A DNA stretch of 64,000 bases, taken from the NCBI GenBank assembly GCA_903642325.1, contig CAHJWM010000016.1:1-64000 (forward strand), in the 5' to 3' direction. This document shows, piece after piece, positions 25,354 to 37,154 of the stretch. The notes below the pieces were generated by a model. The model saw nothing but the letters and a program-made list of their open reading frames with translations, did not search any database and was not told the origin of the DNA. How positions within the stretch are numbered: the stretch's first letter is position 1; each line of letters begins with the position of its first letter. Origin of the DNA: Myxococcales bacterium. GTDB taxonomy: Bacteria > Myxococcota_A > Polyangia > Polyangiales > Polyangiaceae. A program made the position numbers and the translations under genes.

Positions 25354-26133
25354 TCACGAAAATTCGACCGACCCTCCCGCGCCAGTACAGCTACCCTCGC
25401 CATTCGTGAGCTTGCACGAGGTCGAGCCGTCCTTGGTAATGACCGTGAAGCTGCCGCTCTTGGTCGTGCTGTCCCACGAACCGTTCGCTTGAATCAGCAC
25501 ATTGCCGTCGCCTACATCGACGCTGTAGGTGGCAACGCCGTTGACCAATGCGTAGCTCAGATCGATTGATACTTTATCGCCGGGTGGCGTGACGGTCTCG
25601 GTCAAATGCTCCTTGTAGATGATCATCAGGGGCGGCGGATTGCTGATCTCCGCGTATTCCAAAGTTCCGTCCACGATGACGCTCGACGTGCCCGAACTGT
25701 ACTTGCAGTCGTCGTACGTGAGAGAAGACTGAGCGCCGGAGCCGTCCTGATTCGCGGAGCCACCGATCTTCACCGTTCCGCCACCATTACAGGCACAGGT
25801 CTGGGTCGTCGATCCGCCGCTCGGGGTGCCACACGCAAACGGCGCATCGTCCAGAACGTGGGCCCCCGGGCCTCGGCTGCCACCTAGCTTGGCAGACATC
25901 ACTTGGACACTGCTGCTCGCGTTCTGACCGTCGAGGCCGGCGATGATCGCCTTTTTGTCGCCCTTGCTGAGCGTGCCGCTCGGGTGCAGGTAAGCCTCAT
26001 GAAGGCCGCTGAAATCCGCACTCGGGCCCCCGCTCGGCTTATCGTCGCCACCGCCACAGCCCGTCGCACCGAGCGCAATCAGCGCCACCCCTAACCCAGA
26101 CCACACTCCCATACCACCATTGAACAGATGCAT
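25354..26133 (-). CDS. Exported lipoprotein of unknown function
   Basis: 259 aa. Two ATGs are adjacent (26131-26133 and 26134-26136); GGAGGT at 26139-26144 is 5 nt from the first and only 2 nt from the second, so I use 26133. A signal with lipobox GATGC (Cys26) is followed by Gly/Asp-rich spacer, then a beta-rich domain. That domain contains a Cys cluster (FACGTPSGG, QTCACNGGG) and further pairs (DDCKYS, SCKLTNGEGSC). No catalytic motif seen. The gene stands alone with its own terminator. Confidence 0.65.
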   Translation of the reverse strand: MHLFNGGMGVWSGLGVALIALGATGCGGGDDKPSGGPSADFSGLHEAYLHPSGTLSKGDKKAIIAGLDGQNASSSVQVMSAKLGGSRGPGAHVLDDAPFACGTPSGGSTTQTCACNGGGTVKIGGSANQDGSGAQSSLTYDDCKYSSGTSSVIVDGTLEYAEISNPPPLMIIYKEHLTETVTPPGDKVSIDLSYALVNGVATYSVDVGDGNVLIQANGSWDSTTKSGSFTVITKDGSTSCKLTNGEGSCTGAGGSVEFS

Positions 26134-26138
26134 CATTG

Positions 26139-26144
26139 ACCTCC
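26139..26144 (-). promoter_or_regulatory. Strong Shine-Dalgarno site before the lipoprotein start
   Basis: GGAGGT on the minus strand. Its spacing favours the ATG at 26131-26133 over the one at 26134-26136. Confidence 0.6.
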
Positions 26145-26303
26145 AAGGTTTAATCCCCAACATCACACTCGGCCTAATACGTTCACGACGCGCAAAACTT
26201 GCGCCTGTTTTTCAGGTCGAGTCTGGTCTTGAGCCTCAGGCGCAGACCTCTGTTGCCACTCAGCGGCATCGCTCACTGGCACGGTGTCACTTGGCGGCGG
26301 CAC

Positions 26304-26340
26304 GAGCCCTATTGGCAACCATTCGATGCCAATAGGGCTC
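26304..26340. repeat. Perfect 14-bp inverted repeat with 9-nt loop
   Basis: gagccctattggca (26304-26317) and tgccaatagggctc (26327-26340) pair without a mismatch. It lies 44 bases after the stop of the HEAT-repeat gene and about 170 bases before the lipoprotein start. No T-run, so either a hairpin terminator for the HEAT gene transcript or a binding site. Confidence 0.7.
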
Positions 26341-26384
26341 GGTGATGGGGAATCAACGGCTAGCGAGCGCGCGTGAGCGTTCGG

Positions 26385-27689
26385 TCAGTGTGCGCTGCGT
26401 CCTCTGCGCGAGAGGAGCGCGCAGGCCACGTCCGTCCGCACCCTCGCATCATCGTCTGCGAGCGCGGTCGCGGCATCGCTGTAGTCGCCCAAGCTCGTTA
26501 GCGCTCGTGCGGCGTGCCAGCGTGTTGGCATGTCGCCACTTCGTAGCGCCTTCACCAGCGCGGGTTCGACGCTCGAATCACCGGCTCGAGCCAAGGCGTC
26601 CACGGCCGCCTCCCGGGCCCGCAGCTCCGCCTCCGACGTGACCGTCTGATTGGCCAGAACGCGCAGCGCACTGAGGGCCCGGTCACTCCGCCCCGGCAGG
26701 TCACTCAGCCGGGACAACGCAACCACCTGCAGCTCGGCGCTGGCCGTACGCGACGCCTCCAGAACCGCCGCTTCGTTTTGCAAGCTGAGCTCGATGACGT
26801 TTAAAGCCAGTCGCTTCTCGTCGTCCGTGCCCTCCCGGATCGCGTGCCTGAGTTGGGCGTTCGCTGGCGCAGCCCCAGCACCTCCGGCGCGCACGAGCGC
26901 ATACGAAGCGCTAACCCCTGCGACGCCACCGCTGTCGGCTACGACAGAAAGCTCGCGCTCGCCCCCGGCCACGAAGGAAGCCTTTTCCGCCCAAGCATCG
27001 ACGATGCCGATTTTTCGCGCCTCGTCCGCCCGTGCCCACAGATCTTTCAGCGCGAGCACGGCGTGCTCTCCGCCGATTGCGCCGGCGGCGCGGGTGGCCT
27101 GATTTTGGGCCTGCGGATCTGGGTCGAGGCGGGCCGAATCCAGCAACGGCCCGAGCTCGCTCGGTTGCCGTGCGTCGTACGCGGCGCTGAACGCCGCCCG
27201 CCGCACGCGCTCGTCCGGATCGGCGAAAAAATGCTGACGCACATCGCCATCGATCGGCCGCACCGCTGCGCGCGCGGCGACCGCGCGGAAGCCACCGCTG
27301 TCCGATCCGGCATAGCGGTTGACCTGGCTGATTCGATCGAGCACGTTTTGCTCGAGCAAGATCAAGCTGAGCTCGGCCGAGACATCGTCCTCGTCTGTCG
27401 CTCGCTTCTCCATCACGTCGCGCAGCGGCCGCGCGCAAGCGCGCAGCGTGCGCACCCGCCGCGCGCCGTATTTGCCCTCGGCCGACATGACCTCTCGCTC
27501 TGCCACCGCCTGCGCCAAGTGCAGCGCCACAGTCGGCGTCAGCTCGCGTGCTTGCTGCGCGGCCGCGATATCGCGCTTCAACATCGCGAGGTCGCCGCGT
27601 AGCGCCGTTCTTACGGGCGGCTTGGGCCCGCACTCCGCCAAGAACAACAGGGCCCATGCCCACCGCTGAATGCCCGCCACGCTGCCCAC
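26385..27689 (-). CDS. HEAT-repeat protein, probably lipid-anchored
   Basis: 434 aa from a GTG at 27687-27689, 9 nt after the pyrG stop. A short hydrophobic start (WAWALLFLAEC) suggests a lipoprotein signal, with Cys about residue 20. Most of the rest consists of paired amphipathic helices of HEAT type, for example DERVRRAAFSAAYDARQ, PQAQNQATRAAGAIGGEHAV and RWHAARALTSLGDYSDA. HEAT arrays are protein-binding scaffolds, so no enzymatic role is expected. Placement right after pyrG implies cotranscription but not a shared function. Confidence 0.7.
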   Translation of the reverse strand: MGSVAGIQRWAWALLFLAECGPKPPVRTALRGDLAMLKRDIAAAQQARELTPTVALHLAQAVAEREVMSAEGKYGARRVRTLRACARPLRDVMEKRATDEDDVSAELSLILLEQNVLDRISQVNRYAGSDSGGFRAVAARAAVRPIDGDVRQHFFADPDERVRRAAFSAAYDARQPSELGPLLDSARLDPDPQAQNQATRAAGAIGGEHAVLALKDLWARADEARKIGIVDAWAEKASFVAGGERELSVVADSGGVAGVSASYALVRAGGAGAAPANAQLRHAIREGTDDEKRLALNVIELSLQNEAAVLEASRTASAELQVVALSRLSDLPGRSDRALSALRVLANQTVTSEAELRAREAAVDALARAGDSSVEPALVKALRSGDMPTRWHAARALTSLGDYSDAATALADDDARVRTDVACALLSRRGRSAH

Positions 27690-27698
27690 GACGCAGGA

Positions 27699-30060
<2,362 letters not shown>

Positions 30061-30157
30061 GCGAGGCGACTCTGTACTCGAGCGGCCAGGCGACGCAAGT
30101 GCGAAGCACCTCAGGATTTGGCCCAAGCCGCGGGCCTATGGATACTCCTCGCCTCGC

Positions 30158-31870
30158 GTGATCCCTTCGTCATTTCGCCTGAGCTATCCCTGCTTTCTTG
30201 CCGCGTGGGTGTTGATCGTCGGCGGCGCGCCCTCTAGCTCGGGCCTCGCTGGGTGTGCGGCGCCCGCAGCCCAGAGACCGGCTGCATCCGCTCCATCCTC
30301 CACGCCAGCGTCGGCACTGATTGCTCCGGGGCCACCAGGGCCGAGCGCCAGCCCATTGCCGGCGCCAAGCAGTAGTGGAGCCGTCCTCGGGACCGCGCCG
30401 GCGGCCAATGTCGCTGCGGTGCAGGAACCCGCGATCGCCCCCATGCTGCCGCCGCCGGCTGCGCCTCCGCACATCTGGAAAGGTGGCGAATTCCAGCGGG
30501 CGCTCGCGGAGCTCGCACGTTGGGTGAACAAGAGTGGCGGAGTGCTGGGCGCGGAGCTGGAGGATGTGGCGAGCGGCAAGGTTCTAGGCCGCGTCGGCGC
30601 GAATACGCCCGAAAACCCGGCTTCGAATCAGAAAATCGTGACCACGGCCGCAGTGCTGCGCCACCTGGGAAGTGGGTTCCGCTTCAAGACCTCGATCTGC
30701 GGAAGCCGCGCGGGCGACAGCGTGCAGTCACTGGTGCTGCGCGGCTCGGGCGACCCATCGCTGGCCAGCGATGACCTTCAGGCGCTCGCGAAAATGTTGG
30801 CGCAAGCCGGCTTGAAGCACGTGGCCGACCTCTTGATCGATCAGAGCTTCTTCGACGACCACTTCGTGCCGCCGGCATTCGACCAACAGCCCGAGGAATG
30901 GGCGGCGTTTCGCGCGCCGGTGAGCGCAGTGTCCTTGAACCGCAACGTGGTCACGCTGGGCGTTGCGCCGGGCGAGCCCGGAGAGGCGGCAAAAATCTGG
31001 TTCGATCCCGACGGATTCGTGGACATCACGGGCAGCGTGCGTACCGAGCCCGCGCGCGATCTTCGAAACCTCGAAAAGCCGGAGCGCGCCGAGAACGTGA
31101 AGCTGACGCTCAAGGCATCAGGGCAGCGGCTGGGCGCCTGGGTCGCGGGCACTATTTCGCCAAATCGTGTCACATTTCACTGGTCGCGTCGCGTGGAGGA
31201 TCCGAGCTTACTGCCGGGCTACGGCTTTCGCGTCGCCCTCGAGGCCGAGGGGATCCATGTGAACGGCACGATTGCCGTCGGCGGGCAGGCGGAGGTTAGC
31301 GAGCTCGCGACGCACGAATCGAAGCCACTTGCCGAGCTCTTGCCAGAGCTCGGCAAAGACAGTGATAATTTTTATGCCGAGACGCTGCTGAAAGACCTGG
31401 GCGCCCGCGTCAAGGGCACGCCGGGCAGCAGCGAAAGCGGCGCCGCCGTCGTCCTCGATTATCTTCGTGAGATCGACGCGCTCGAGCCGGGCACGCGCAT
31501 TACGAACGGCTCGGGGCTGTTCGATGCCAACCGGCTCAGCGCGCACACGTTGGTGAAGACGCTGATGCATGCTTACCGTGAGCCCGCGACGGGCGGCGTG
31601 TTCCTCGATCAGCTCGCGGTGGGCGGCGTGGACGGCACGCTCAAACATCGCTTTTCCGCGTTCAAAAAAGCGCGTTCGATCCGGGCCAAAACGGGCACGC
31701 TCGAGCGCGTGATCGCTTTGAGCGGCTTCGCTTTTCGTCCAGACGGCTCATCGCCCGTCGCGTTTTCTCTGCTCGTGTCCGGCATTGCCGGCAAGCATGC
31801 CGAGGTGCGGCAGCGCGTCGATGAGCTCGTTTCGGGCGTCGCGCGGGTACTGGCGCACGACGCATCGTGA
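30158..31870 (+). CDS. dacB: D-alanyl-D-alanine carboxypeptidase/endopeptidase (PBP4, S13 family)
   Basis: 570 aa if started at GTG 30158. I prefer it because a signal peptide with a lipobox-like GLAGC then begins the protein; the open frame reaches back to 29984. S13 motifs are present: SxxK in NPASNQKIVT, SxN in NGSGLFDANRLS and KTG in RAKTGTLERV. The family trims or cleaves peptidoglycan stem-peptide crosslinks in the periplasm. A Pro/Ala/Ser-rich spacer of about 80 residues separates the lipid anchor from the catalytic domain. It runs divergently from the hypothetical at 29464. Confidence 0.85.
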   Translation: MIPSSFRLSYPCFLAAWVLIVGGAPSSSGLAGCAAPAAQRPAASAPSSTPASALIAPGPPGPSASPLPAPSSSGAVLGTAPAANVAAVQEPAIAPMLPPPAAPPHIWKGGEFQRALAELARWVNKSGGVLGAELEDVASGKVLGRVGANTPENPASNQKIVTTAAVLRHLGSGFRFKTSICGSRAGDSVQSLVLRGSGDPSLASDDLQALAKMLAQAGLKHVADLLIDQSFFDDHFVPPAFDQQPEEWAAFRAPVSAVSLNRNVVTLGVAPGEPGEAAKIWFDPDGFVDITGSVRTEPARDLRNLEKPERAENVKLTLKASGQRLGAWVAGTISPNRVTFHWSRRVEDPSLLPGYGFRVALEAEGIHVNGTIAVGGQAEVSELATHESKPLAELLPELGKDSDNFYAETLLKDLGARVKGTPGSSESGAAVVLDYLREIDALEPGTRITNGSGLFDANRLSAHTLVKTLMHAYREPATGGVFLDQLAVGGVDGTLKHRFSAFKKARSIRAKTGTLERVIALSGFAFRPDGSSPVAFSLLVSGIAGKHAEVRQRVDELVSGVARVLAHDAS

Positions 31871-31945
31871 GCGATTGAAGAGGCTCGTTGGCGTGGTGAG
31901 TCCGGTGTACGCGGAGCTCCGACCCCTTTTTTAGCCGTTTGGTGG

Positions 31946-32485
31946 CTACTTGCCGACGGCGGGGGTGGTCGCGTTCGTATACAAATCGATGTTGTGCTGA
32001 TACTCGCCGCGGTCCGTGATGCTCATGGATAGGAATAGAATCACGAACAGCACTGCGGTCAGGAACAAGATCAAGTGAAACTTCTTGTCCCAAAACAAGT
32101 GCATAAAAAATGTGACGACTAGGCCGGCTTTGATGGTCGCGATCACCATGGCGACGACCAGATTGCCCTCGCTGCCTAGGTCGAAGCTCGTCACGCTGAC
32201 CGTGAGGATGGTCAGGGCCATCAATGCCCCGAGCACCGCCAGCATCATCCAAATCGGCATGGTGTGCGCCAGCCCGTGATCTTCGTGCTTCTCGTGGCCC
32301 TGTTGCGGGTCTTCGGAAACGGCGTCTGCCTGCTCGTCCTGCTCGGGCTCATCCTGCTCGGTCGGTTCGAAAGCGGGATTGGGCGCGGTGGCGTCGTCCT
32401 CGGGCGCGATCGTCGGCGTTTCTTCCGAGGACCCTTGCATGGACTTCGGTTGCTCGGCGTTCTGGGGCGTGTCGTCGTTTGCCAT
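31946..32485 (-). CDS. ctaF: Cytochrome c oxidase subunit IV (caa3 type)
   Basis: 179 aa from the ATG at 32483-32485; a GTG at 32503 is the alternative. Last gene of the respiratory operon. The C-terminal 100 residues have three membrane helices, with a THDGLAHT-like entry (HGLAHTMPIWMML), AGLVVTFFMHLFWDKK and LFLTAVLFVILFLS, matching the small subunit IV of prokaryotic oxidases. The first 75 residues are an unusually long, very acidic extension (Glu, Asp, Gln and Pro) with no known counterpart. The overlap with coxC's end is 0 to a few bases, depending on the start. Confidence 0.8.
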   Translation of the reverse strand: MANDDTPQNAEQPKSMQGSSEETPTIAPEDDATAPNPAFEPTEQDEPEQDEQADAVSEDPQQGHEKHEDHGLAHTMPIWMMLAVLGALMALTILTVSVTSFDLGSEGNLVVAMVIATIKAGLVVTFFMHLFWDKKFHLILFLTAVLFVILFLSMSITDRGEYQHNIDLYTNATTPAVGK

Positions 32486-32504
32486 GTCTTCCGAGGCCTG
32501 CACT

Positions 32505-33473
32505 TCAGTGGATCAGATAAAGCAGCGGAAAAAGGTAGATCCAAACTAGATCGACCAAGTGCCAGTACAGAGCGGAGTAGTCGATGGGGCCGAAGTACTT
32601 GGGACCAAACTGGCCCTTATTGGCTCTAATTCCGAGCCACACCCAGACCCCGATGCCCGCGAGGACGTGGATGCCGTGTAGCCCTGTCATGAAAAAGTAG
32701 ATGCTGAAGAAGACGTGCGCGTTGCGCGGCTTAGAGGGCCGCGTCGTGTCTTCCGCGGCCGGGCCGATGACGCCGGCCTTGAGCAACGGCTCGAGTTGCG
32801 CTTCCGTGGGCCGCTCGAATTTACCCGTAACCGGCCGGGTCAGGTCGATGGCGCCGGCGACCGCGCTGACGTCGCCCTTGTGCTCGGCGAGCTGGGTCAG
32901 CTTCTCCGCGTACTCGGCGGCTTCCGGATGCTTCTTCTTGAAGGCATCGAGCTCCCAGACTTGCTCAGTGGGATGGAAAGCGGGGCCGGGCAGGAGGCCA
33001 TCATGGAACTTGTGTTGGTACTCGAAGAACTTCACGACCATGAACGTGCAGGCGCACGCGATCGTGATCGCGATGTTCAGCACCAATAACTTACGCTGAG
33101 CAAGCTGAGCGTTGCGCACGGCCCAGGCCGCGGTGAGGCTGCTGACCAAGAGCACACAGGTGTTGATGGCACCCATGGTCGTGTTCAAAAAGTAGTGCGC
33201 GTAGACGAACACTTCCGGGTGCATGCCGCGGTACACCGTGTACGCGCAGAACAACCCCGAAAAAAACAGCACCTCTGTCAACAAGAACAGCCAGATGCCG
33301 AGCTTACCGGCATCGAATTGCTGCTGATACGTGTCGAAGTGATGAGCCAGGTGTGGCCCAGCGCCGTGACCGTGCTCGTCATGACCGCCGTGGTCGGCGT
33401 CCTCGTGCACTGCCGGCGCCGGTACGCGGTGACCCGGCTTGGGCTCGATCGCGGGGGAGATGCTTTCACTCAT
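32505..33473 (-). CDS. ctaE: Cytochrome c oxidase subunit III
   Basis: 322 aa, longer than the usual 200-260. Membrane helices include WLFLLTEVLFFSGLFCAY and the late HVFFSIYFFMTGLHGIHV, a signature of subunit III. Two unusual parts: a His-rich N-terminus (residues about 23-46) and a charged insertion of about 90 residues (160-250) between helices, on one side of the membrane. Subunit III stabilises subunit I and supports proton pumping. Immediately upstream of the subunit IV gene and about 100 bases after coxA. Confidence 0.92.
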   Translation of the reverse strand: MSESISPAIEPKPGHRVPAPAVHEDADHGGHDEHGHGAGPHLAHHFDTYQQQFDAGKLGIWLFLLTEVLFFSGLFCAYTVYRGMHPEVFVYAHYFLNTTMGAINTCVLLVSSLTAAWAVRNAQLAQRKLLVLNIAITIACACTFMVVKFFEYQHKFHDGLLPGPAFHPTEQVWELDAFKKKHPEAAEYAEKLTQLAEHKGDVSAVAGAIDLTRPVTGKFERPTEAQLEPLLKAGVIGPAAEDTTRPSKPRNAHVFFSIYFFMTGLHGIHVLAGIGVWVWLGIRANKGQFGPKYFGPIDYSALYWHLVDLVWIYLFPLLYLIH

Positions 33474-33575
33474 GGTGTCGTCCGATGTTCGAAGTGTCGC
33501 AGAATTCCGAGGCTCGGGGGAGCCAGGTTGCTCGAGCCCTGGCCCGCGAGGAAATGCTTGAACCCAGGTGAAACG

Positions 33576-35255
33576 CTACACGATCTTTTCTTTGCGTGGC
33601 ACGTAGCCGCTGATCGTCTCGTCATACATCAGGTTCTCGTAACCGTCGTACGGCCCCGCGGTCACCACCGGCGGCTTGTGGAAGTTGTAGTAGGGCGGCG
33701 GCGAGGAGCAGTGCCACTCCAGAGTCGCCCCGCCCCACGGATTCATCGGCGCGGTCTTCCCGCTCTTCAGGCTCTTGTACAAGTAGAAGGCGGTCAGCAG
33801 GAAGCCGATGCCCAGTGTGTACGCGCCCAATGTGGACAAGACGTGCAGCGGCTGAAACTCGGGTAGATAGTTATAGTAGCGGCGCGGCATGCCGCGGCTG
33901 CCGAGGATGAACTGGGGGAAGAACGTTACGTTCAGGCCCACGAACACGAGGGCAGCGCCGACCCGCCCGACCTTCTCCTCGTACATCTTTCCGGTGAACT
34001 TCGGCCACCAGTAGTGGAGCCCGCCCATGAATGCGGTGATTGCACCGCCCATCATCACGTAATGAAAGTGAGCGACCACGAAGTAGGTGTCGTGCAAATG
34101 CACGTCGACGCTCATTACAGCCAAGAAAATGCCGGTGAGGCCGCCGATGGTGAACACCCACAGAAACGCGAGCGCGTACAGCATGGGCGTGTCCAAGTGG
34201 ATGACGCCCTTGTACATGGTCGTGATCCAATTGAAGACCTTGATTGCCGTGGGAATCGCGATCAAAAACGTGATAGCGCTGAAGATCGTTCCGGCCAACA
34301 CCGATTGGCCGCTGACGAACATGTGATGGCCCCAAACCAGGAAGCCGAGGAAGGCGATGGCCAAGCTGCTGACGGCGATGAACTTGTAGCCGAAGATCCG
34401 CTTCCGCGAAAAGACCGGGATGATCTCCCCGATCACCCCGAACGCCGGCACGATCATGATGTACACGGCCGGGTGGGAGTAGAACCAGAAAAAGTGCTGA
34501 AAGAGCACCGGATCGCCGCCCAGCATCGGATCGAAAATGCCGATGTGCAACGTGCGCTCCACGATCATCATCAGTAGCGTGATGCCGATGACCGGAGTCG
34601 CGAGCACCTGAATCAGAGCCGTGGAGTAGAGCGCCCAGCAGAAGAGCGGTAAGCGAAACCAGGTCATGCCCGGCGGCCGCAACTTGTGCATCGTGACGAT
34701 GAAGTTGAGGCCGGTGAAGATAGAGCTGAAACCGAGGATGAATGCGCCGAATGCGGCCGGCACGACGGCGGTCGAGGTGGTGGTGCTGTAGGGCGTATAA
34801 AACGTCCAGCCCGTGTCGACCGCGTTGATCGCGAGCGAGCTCAGCATGAACAAGGCTCCCACGATCCACAGGTGGTAGCTCGCCAAGTTCAGGCGTGGGA
34901 AGGCGACGTCTTTGGCCCCGAGTTGCAGCGGCATGATGATGTTGCCGAGGGCGGCCGGGATGCCCGGGATGATCACCAAGAACACCATGATCGCGCCGTG
35001 CAGCGTGAACATTTGGTTGTAGGTGTCGTGGTCCATGATCGTGCGCTGCGGCGTGAGCAGCTCGGTGCGCACGAGCAGGGCGAAGAAGCCCCCGAGCGCG
35101 AAGGCGGTCAGCACCGAGCACAGGTACATGACGCCGATGCGTTTGTGATCGAGCGTGAAAATCCAGGACAGGACGCCCTTGTCATGGGTGAGGTAGTTGT
35201 CAGAGCCGCTGGAACGCGGCGCGACGACGTCGACCGTTGTGCTGGGTGCTGCCAT
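33576..35255 (-). CDS. ctaD: Cytochrome c oxidase subunit I
   Basis: 559 aa, normal length, with twelve membrane helices. It holds the heme a and heme a3-CuB centre that reduces O2. Key segments are seen: [11 protein letters not shown] (heme a His), [11 protein letters not shown] (CuB His and Tyr region), WGHHMFVSG (CuB histidines) and [13 protein letters not shown] (heme ligands). The order and residues are canonical for heme-copper oxidases. Part of the long operon with the alternative complex III. Confidence 0.98.
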   Translation of the reverse strand: MAAPSTTVDVVAPRSSGSDNYLTHDKGVLSWIFTLDHKRIGVMYLCSVLTAFALGGFFALLVRTELLTPQRTIMDHDTYNQMFTLHGAIMVFLVIIPGIPAALGNIIMPLQLGAKDVAFPRLNLASYHLWIVGALFMLSSLAINAVDTGWTFYTPYSTTTSTAVVPAAFGAFILGFSSIFTGLNFIVTMHKLRPPGMTWFRLPLFCWALYSTALIQVLATPVIGITLLMMIVERTLHIGIFDPMLGGDPVLFQHFFWFYSHPAVYIMIVPAFGVIGEIIPVFSRKRIFGYKFIAVSSLAIAFLGFLVWGHHMFVSGQSVLAGTIFSAITFLIAIPTAIKVFNWITTMYKGVIHLDTPMLYALAFLWVFTIGGLTGIFLAVMSVDVHLHDTYFVVAHFHYVMMGGAITAFMGGLHYWWPKFTGKMYEEKVGRVGAALVFVGLNVTFFPQFILGSRGMPRRYYNYLPEFQPLHVLSTLGAYTLGIGFLLTAFYLYKSLKSGKTAPMNPWGGATLEWHCSSPPPYYNFHKPPVVTAGPYDGYENLMYDETISGYVPRKEKIV

Positions 35256-35262
35256 GGTTCCT

Positions 35263-36285
35263 CTATTTCAAACTCTTGATGAAATCGATCAGCCCATCGA
35301 TGTCTTTGTCGCTCAGTTTGCCCTCGAAGGTGGGCATGGCCGGCGCGTAACCCATGACGATGTGGGCCTGCGGGTCGAGCATCGATTCGCGTAAGTAATT
35401 TTCGTCGACCTTCATCGCTGGGCCGCCGGTCATGGACTCCATCTTCCCGTAGATGGCCTTCCAAGACGGGCCGACTTTCGGAGTGCCGTCGATCGAGTGG
35501 CAGGTCGAGCAGCCCTGCTTCTCGTACAGCATGGCCCCGCGGTCCTTACCGGTCAGACTGTCGGCCTGAGCGATCGTTGCCGCGAGCCACTTCTCGTAAC
35601 CGCCCGGGGGATGGACGACCACGCGGCTCAACATGTCGGAGTGCGATGTGCCGCAGTACTCCGCGCAGAAGATGGGAAATTCACCGGTCTGCGTCGCCTT
35701 GAACCAAAGGTCGGTGTAGCGCCCGGGCACGGCATCCATCTTCGTGCGGAAGGAGGGGATGTACAGAGAGTGAATGACGTCAACGGAGTTGATGATCATG
35801 CGCACCGCGGTATTGACCGGCACGTGCAACGCGTCGTCGGGGGTACCCAGACCGTCATAGGTGAAGAGCCACTTCCACTTTTGACCGGTGGCGCGAATTT
35901 CCATCGCCGCCTTGGGAGGCGTTCGCAGGTTCACGAAACCCTTGAAGCCGCCGACGAAGAGCGGCACCACGACGAACAGCGGAATCACCGACCAGGTGAG
36001 CTCGAGCATCGTATTGTGCTGGCTCGTTTTGGCGGCGATCTCGTTGGCGGCGCGCGATTTCGCGCGGTACTTCACGCAGAAGCGCACCATGGCCCAGAAG
36101 ATCGCCACTGAGAAGAACAGCGACATCCAGAGCATGAAGTTGTACAGGGCGTCCGTGTTCTCCGTGGTCACGGACGCGCTCGGCGGCATCCAGAAGTACG
36201 GCGAGGGCGCAAGCTTGGGCAGCTTGGGCTCGAGGCCGAACAGGCCTGAAAAGCTGGCGACGGAGTTCGTTATGCTTGCGCTCAT
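35263..36285 (-). CDS. ctaC: Cytochrome c oxidase subunit II with C-terminal cytochrome c domain (caa3)
   Basis: 340 aa. Two membrane helices lie near residues 45-120 (the first is [18 protein letters not shown]), then the CuA domain with [12 protein letters not shown] (Cys, Cys, His, Met ligands). A fused c-type heme domain follows with [10 protein letters not shown] near residue 263 and a C-terminal Met ligand candidate in APAMPTF. The fusion marks the caa3 type: electrons arrive at the attached heme and pass to CuA and subunit I. Its start overlaps the SCO gene's stop (ATGA, 36282-36285). Confidence 0.96.
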   Translation of the reverse strand: MSASITNSVASFSGLFGLEPKLPKLAPSPYFWMPPSASVTTENTDALYNFMLWMSLFFSVAIFWAMVRFCVKYRAKSRAANEIAAKTSQHNTMLELTWSVIPLFVVVPLFVGGFKGFVNLRTPPKAAMEIRATGQKWKWLFTYDGLGTPDDALHVPVNTAVRMIINSVDVIHSLYIPSFRTKMDAVPGRYTDLWFKATQTGEFPIFCAEYCGTSHSDMLSRVVVHPPGGYEKWLAATIAQADSLTGKDRGAMLYEKQGCSTCHSIDGTPKVGPSWKAIYGKMESMTGGPAMKVDENYLRESMLDPQAHIVMGYAPAMPTFEGKLSDKDIDGLIDFIKSLK

Positions 36286-37145
36286 TGCTCTTCGCTCTCG
36301 TTAAGGCGCTTCTTGCCGCGCCTCGAAAGAACCGTCAGAAACCCGGCCAACAGGAACACGGTCGCCCCGCCTCCGGCGCGCATGATGTTGCGCGCGACAG
36401 GTGCATACCGGCCCTCGTTCGCGTCATAGTGAAAACAGAACAGAATGAGTTGGTCGACCGTCGTGCCGATCTTGCCTTCGGAAGATTCGACGAGCGACAG
36501 ACGCAGGGTCTTCTCGGGGTAGTCGAGGCCGTACAGGTAGCGGTCGATTTTGCCCGAGGGGGTGCTCAGGATCACCGTCGCCGGGTGCACGTACTCGCCG
36601 CGAGCTTCGTTGTAGTGATAAGTGATGCCGAGGGCTTTGGCCATTGCCTGCACGTTGTTCTCGGACCCGTGTAGGAATGCCCAGCCGTTCTCGGAGCCAG
36701 GGCGCCCGTACTGCGCCAGGTAACGAGCTTTGGTCCGGTGAGCGAGCTCCTGGGTCTCGGTCGGGTCGTAACTGACGGTGACGATGCGGTAGTCTTTGCC
36801 AATCGTCCAGTCGACCTTTTTCAGGCCCTCGACGAGCGCCGTAAGCTGCAGGCTGCACAGCATCGGGCAGTTCGAGTAGTTCATGGTCAGGATGACCGGA
36901 ACACTGCCGTCGAAGTAATCCTTGAGCACGACGGGCTTGCCGTCTTGATCGGTGAAGCCGAGATCCATGGGCACCGGCGTGTTCAGGTGCTCCTTGACGT
37001 CCACCCCCAGCAAGCGGCGAGGCAACGGCTCCGTACGCTGCACCTGCTCGGACTCCGGTACCAGATCGGCGCGCGCCGCTGGCGCAATGCACAGCGACCC
37101 GGCGATGATCGCCGTCAGGAGCCAGGTGGTGTTCCGTTCGAGCAT
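36282..37145 (-). CDS. SCO1/SenC-family copper chaperone
   Basis: 287 aa. An N-terminal signal or anchor (TTWLLTAIIAGSLCIAPAARA) is followed by a thioredoxin fold with the CxxxC copper site NCPMLC and the conserved His region (GEYVHPATVIL). A C-terminal helix (GGATVFLLAGFLTVLS) may give a second membrane contact, unusual for the family. SCO proteins help load CuA of subunit II, which is the next gene, overlapping by four bases. The sequence and position agree well. Confidence 0.9.
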   Translation of the reverse strand: MLERNTTWLLTAIIAGSLCIAPAARADLVPESEQVQRTEPLPRRLLGVDVKEHLNTPVPMDLGFTDQDGKPVVLKDYFDGSVPVILTMNYSNCPMLCSLQLTALVEGLKKVDWTIGKDYRIVTVSYDPTETQELAHRTKARYLAQYGRPGSENGWAFLHGSENNVQAMAKALGITYHYNEARGEYVHPATVILSTPSGKIDRYLYGLDYPEKTLRLSLVESSEGKIGTTVDQLILFCFHYDANEGRYAPVARNIMRAGGGATVFLLAGFLTVLSRRGKKRLNESEEQ

Positions 37146-37154
37146 GCCGTCGGA

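Noticed and set aside
33871-35121. 416-codon second frame within coxA
   Set aside because: His/Arg/Ala-rich nonsense; coxA itself is canonical.
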